From assembly GCA_018058125.1 (NCBI GenBank), contig JAGPCH010000080.1:1-6872 (forward strand): 6,872 bases of DNA. Direction: 5' to 3'. A program made the position numbers and the translations under genes. Shown one piece after another: positions 5,930-6,872 of the stretch (its first letter is position 1; every line of letters begins with the position of its first letter). Source of the DNA: Ignavibacteria bacterium (lineage in GTDB: Bacteria > Bacteroidota > Ignavibacteria > Tepidaquicellales > Tepidaquicellaceae). Under the pieces are notes generated by a model. That model was not told the origin of the DNA, made no database searches, and worked only from the letters and a program-made list of their open reading frames with translations.

Positions 5930-6872
5930 ATGAAAAAATTATATTATTTATTCTCGCTTCTTCTTACCTTACTAATTTTAAGTAGTGAATCAACTGCGCA
6001 GCTTCAGGCATTCAAACTCGGAATAGTCAATCTTCAGTATCGTGACACATTAGGCGGAACGAATAACGTTCTGCATTTCGATATTGTACTTCAGCATATC
6101 AATGAAGAAGTATCAGGACCCTTTGAATATATTGGAGGGCAGTATTTTATGAATTTTAATTCAGAAATCTCAAATGGCGGTGTTCTCAACTACAGACGGA
6201 TTGGTTCAGATCTGCCTGATAATTTTCGTCCGGTAAATCCTTCCATCACCGGAAACATTTTAAGAATGGCAAGTAATTTCCCAAGCACTCCCGGACCGAT
6301 AATAACTACTTCCTATCCGGGAACATTAATATCGAGAATGAGACTTACCACTACGGCAAGTTCGTTTGCAAATGTCCCTCTTAACCTTAGCTGGCGAACC
6401 CCTTATAATCCTCAGCCGCATACACTAATATTCGCAGTAACTGGCGGTATATTCGGAGTGGATGTCACAAATAGTGGTTACTTTTATGTTGACAGCCTGA
6501 ATAATATGAATATTGTAAATCTAATAACTCCCGCTTACAATTCAACTGAATACTTATCTGCTGTTAATTTTAAATGGAATAAGGTCAGAAATGCTTCTTC
6601 TTATACATTGCAGATCGCAATTGACTCATCTATGAATACTATTATTCATACAGAGCAGACAGGGCAGGATACTTCAGGATCTGTCTCGGAATTGCTGCTA
6701 AGCAACAGATATTACTGGCGGTTGAAAATTAACGATTCGTCAGGAGCTGATTACTATTCTTATATCAGCAGATTTTATACAAATCAGATTCTATTATCAC
6801 CACCTGATCATTCCATTAATCAGCCGCAATCAGTAAATTTTGTTTGGAAGAAAGTAAGTGACAGCGTATCAA
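5930..6872 (+). CDS. Secreted protein with cohesin-like N-terminal region and FN3-like repeats, 3' truncated
   Basis: The frame runs from the ATG at 5930 off the window end (314 codons visible). The start is supported by a signal peptide (MKK, hydrophobic 4-17, S-T-A cleavage before Gln24) and by an in-frame TAA at 5903 upstream. There is no Shine-Dalgarno sequence. Residues about 29-170 form a beta-rich region ('FDIVLQH', 'FEYIGGQYFMNFNSEI', 'RMRLTT', 'PLNLSWRTPYNP') of a type common in secreted Ignavibacteria proteins; it recalls a cohesin-like fold but this is uncertain. Residues about 197-285 look like a fibronectin-III/Ig-like repeat (TPAYNSTEYLSAVNFKWNKV, 'ASSYTLQIAID', RYYWRLKINDSSG). 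A second copy begins at about 286 (LLSPPDHSINQPQSVNFVWKKV). No enzyme motif is visible. A T9SS sorting domain beyond the edge is expected from the neighbours but not seen. Confidence 0.8.
   Translation, partial: MKKLYYLFSLLLTLLILSSESTAQLQAFKLGIVNLQYRDTLGGTNNVLHFDIVLQHINEEVSGPFEYIGGQYFMNFNSEISNGGVLNYRRIGSDLPDNFRPVNPSITGNILRMASNFPSTPGPIITTSYPGTLISRMRLTTTASSFANVPLNLSWRTPYNPQPHTLIFAVTGGIFGVDVTNSGYFYVDSLNNMNIVNLITPAYNSTEYLSAVNFKWNKVRNASSYTLQIAIDSSMNTIIHTEQTGQDTSGSVSELLLSNRYYWRLKINDSSGADYYSYISRFYTNQILLSPPDHSINQPQSVNFVWKKVSDSVS

Overview
The window looks like chromosomal DNA from a member of the Fibrobacterota-Chlorobiota-Bacteroidota group, most likely Ignavibacteria or a close relative. Four coding sequences end in the sorting domain of the type IX secretion system (T9SS), each with the signature NYPNPFNP, an 'SSG-Y-Y-L'-like strand and a basic C-terminus. 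That spelling of the signature is especially common in Ignavibacteria-like lineages. The DNA is AT-rich, most starts lack a Shine-Dalgarno sequence, and one promoter-like site fits the Bacteroidota -7 box. The taxonomic call is an inference from these traits.

Layout: (1) 2-760 (+) is the 3' part of a secreted CotH-kinase-family protein. (2) 796-2340 (+) is a complete aryl-sulfate sulfotransferase-like (ASST) beta-propeller protein, 35 bp downstream and possibly co-transcribed. (3) A strong hairpin flanked by A and T tracts at 2364-2396 is a bidirectional terminator shared with the convergent genes on the other strand. (4) 2425-3621 (-) is a secreted protein with a conserved but unnamed N-terminal module. 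(5) 3681-5675 (-) is a large Asp-box repeat protein, probably a double seven-bladed propeller. (6) 5676-5929 is an AT-rich divergent control region. (7) From 5930 (+) to the window end runs a truncated gene for a secreted protein with a cohesin-like N-terminal region and fibronectin-III-like repeats.

All four complete N-termini carry signal peptides, and all four complete C-termini carry T9SS sorting domains. The window is therefore a run of exported, probably surface-attached or released proteins, with no transport machinery, regulator, RNA gene, mobile element or CRISPR array visible. The two minus-strand genes may form a two-gene operon from the divergent region to the shared terminator. 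No metabolic link between the proteins can be read from the sequence. The most notable points are an Arg-to-His change at a catalytic position of the ASST-like protein, the 14-blade arithmetic of the propeller protein, and an unusual Gly in the metal-binding segment of the CotH-like protein.
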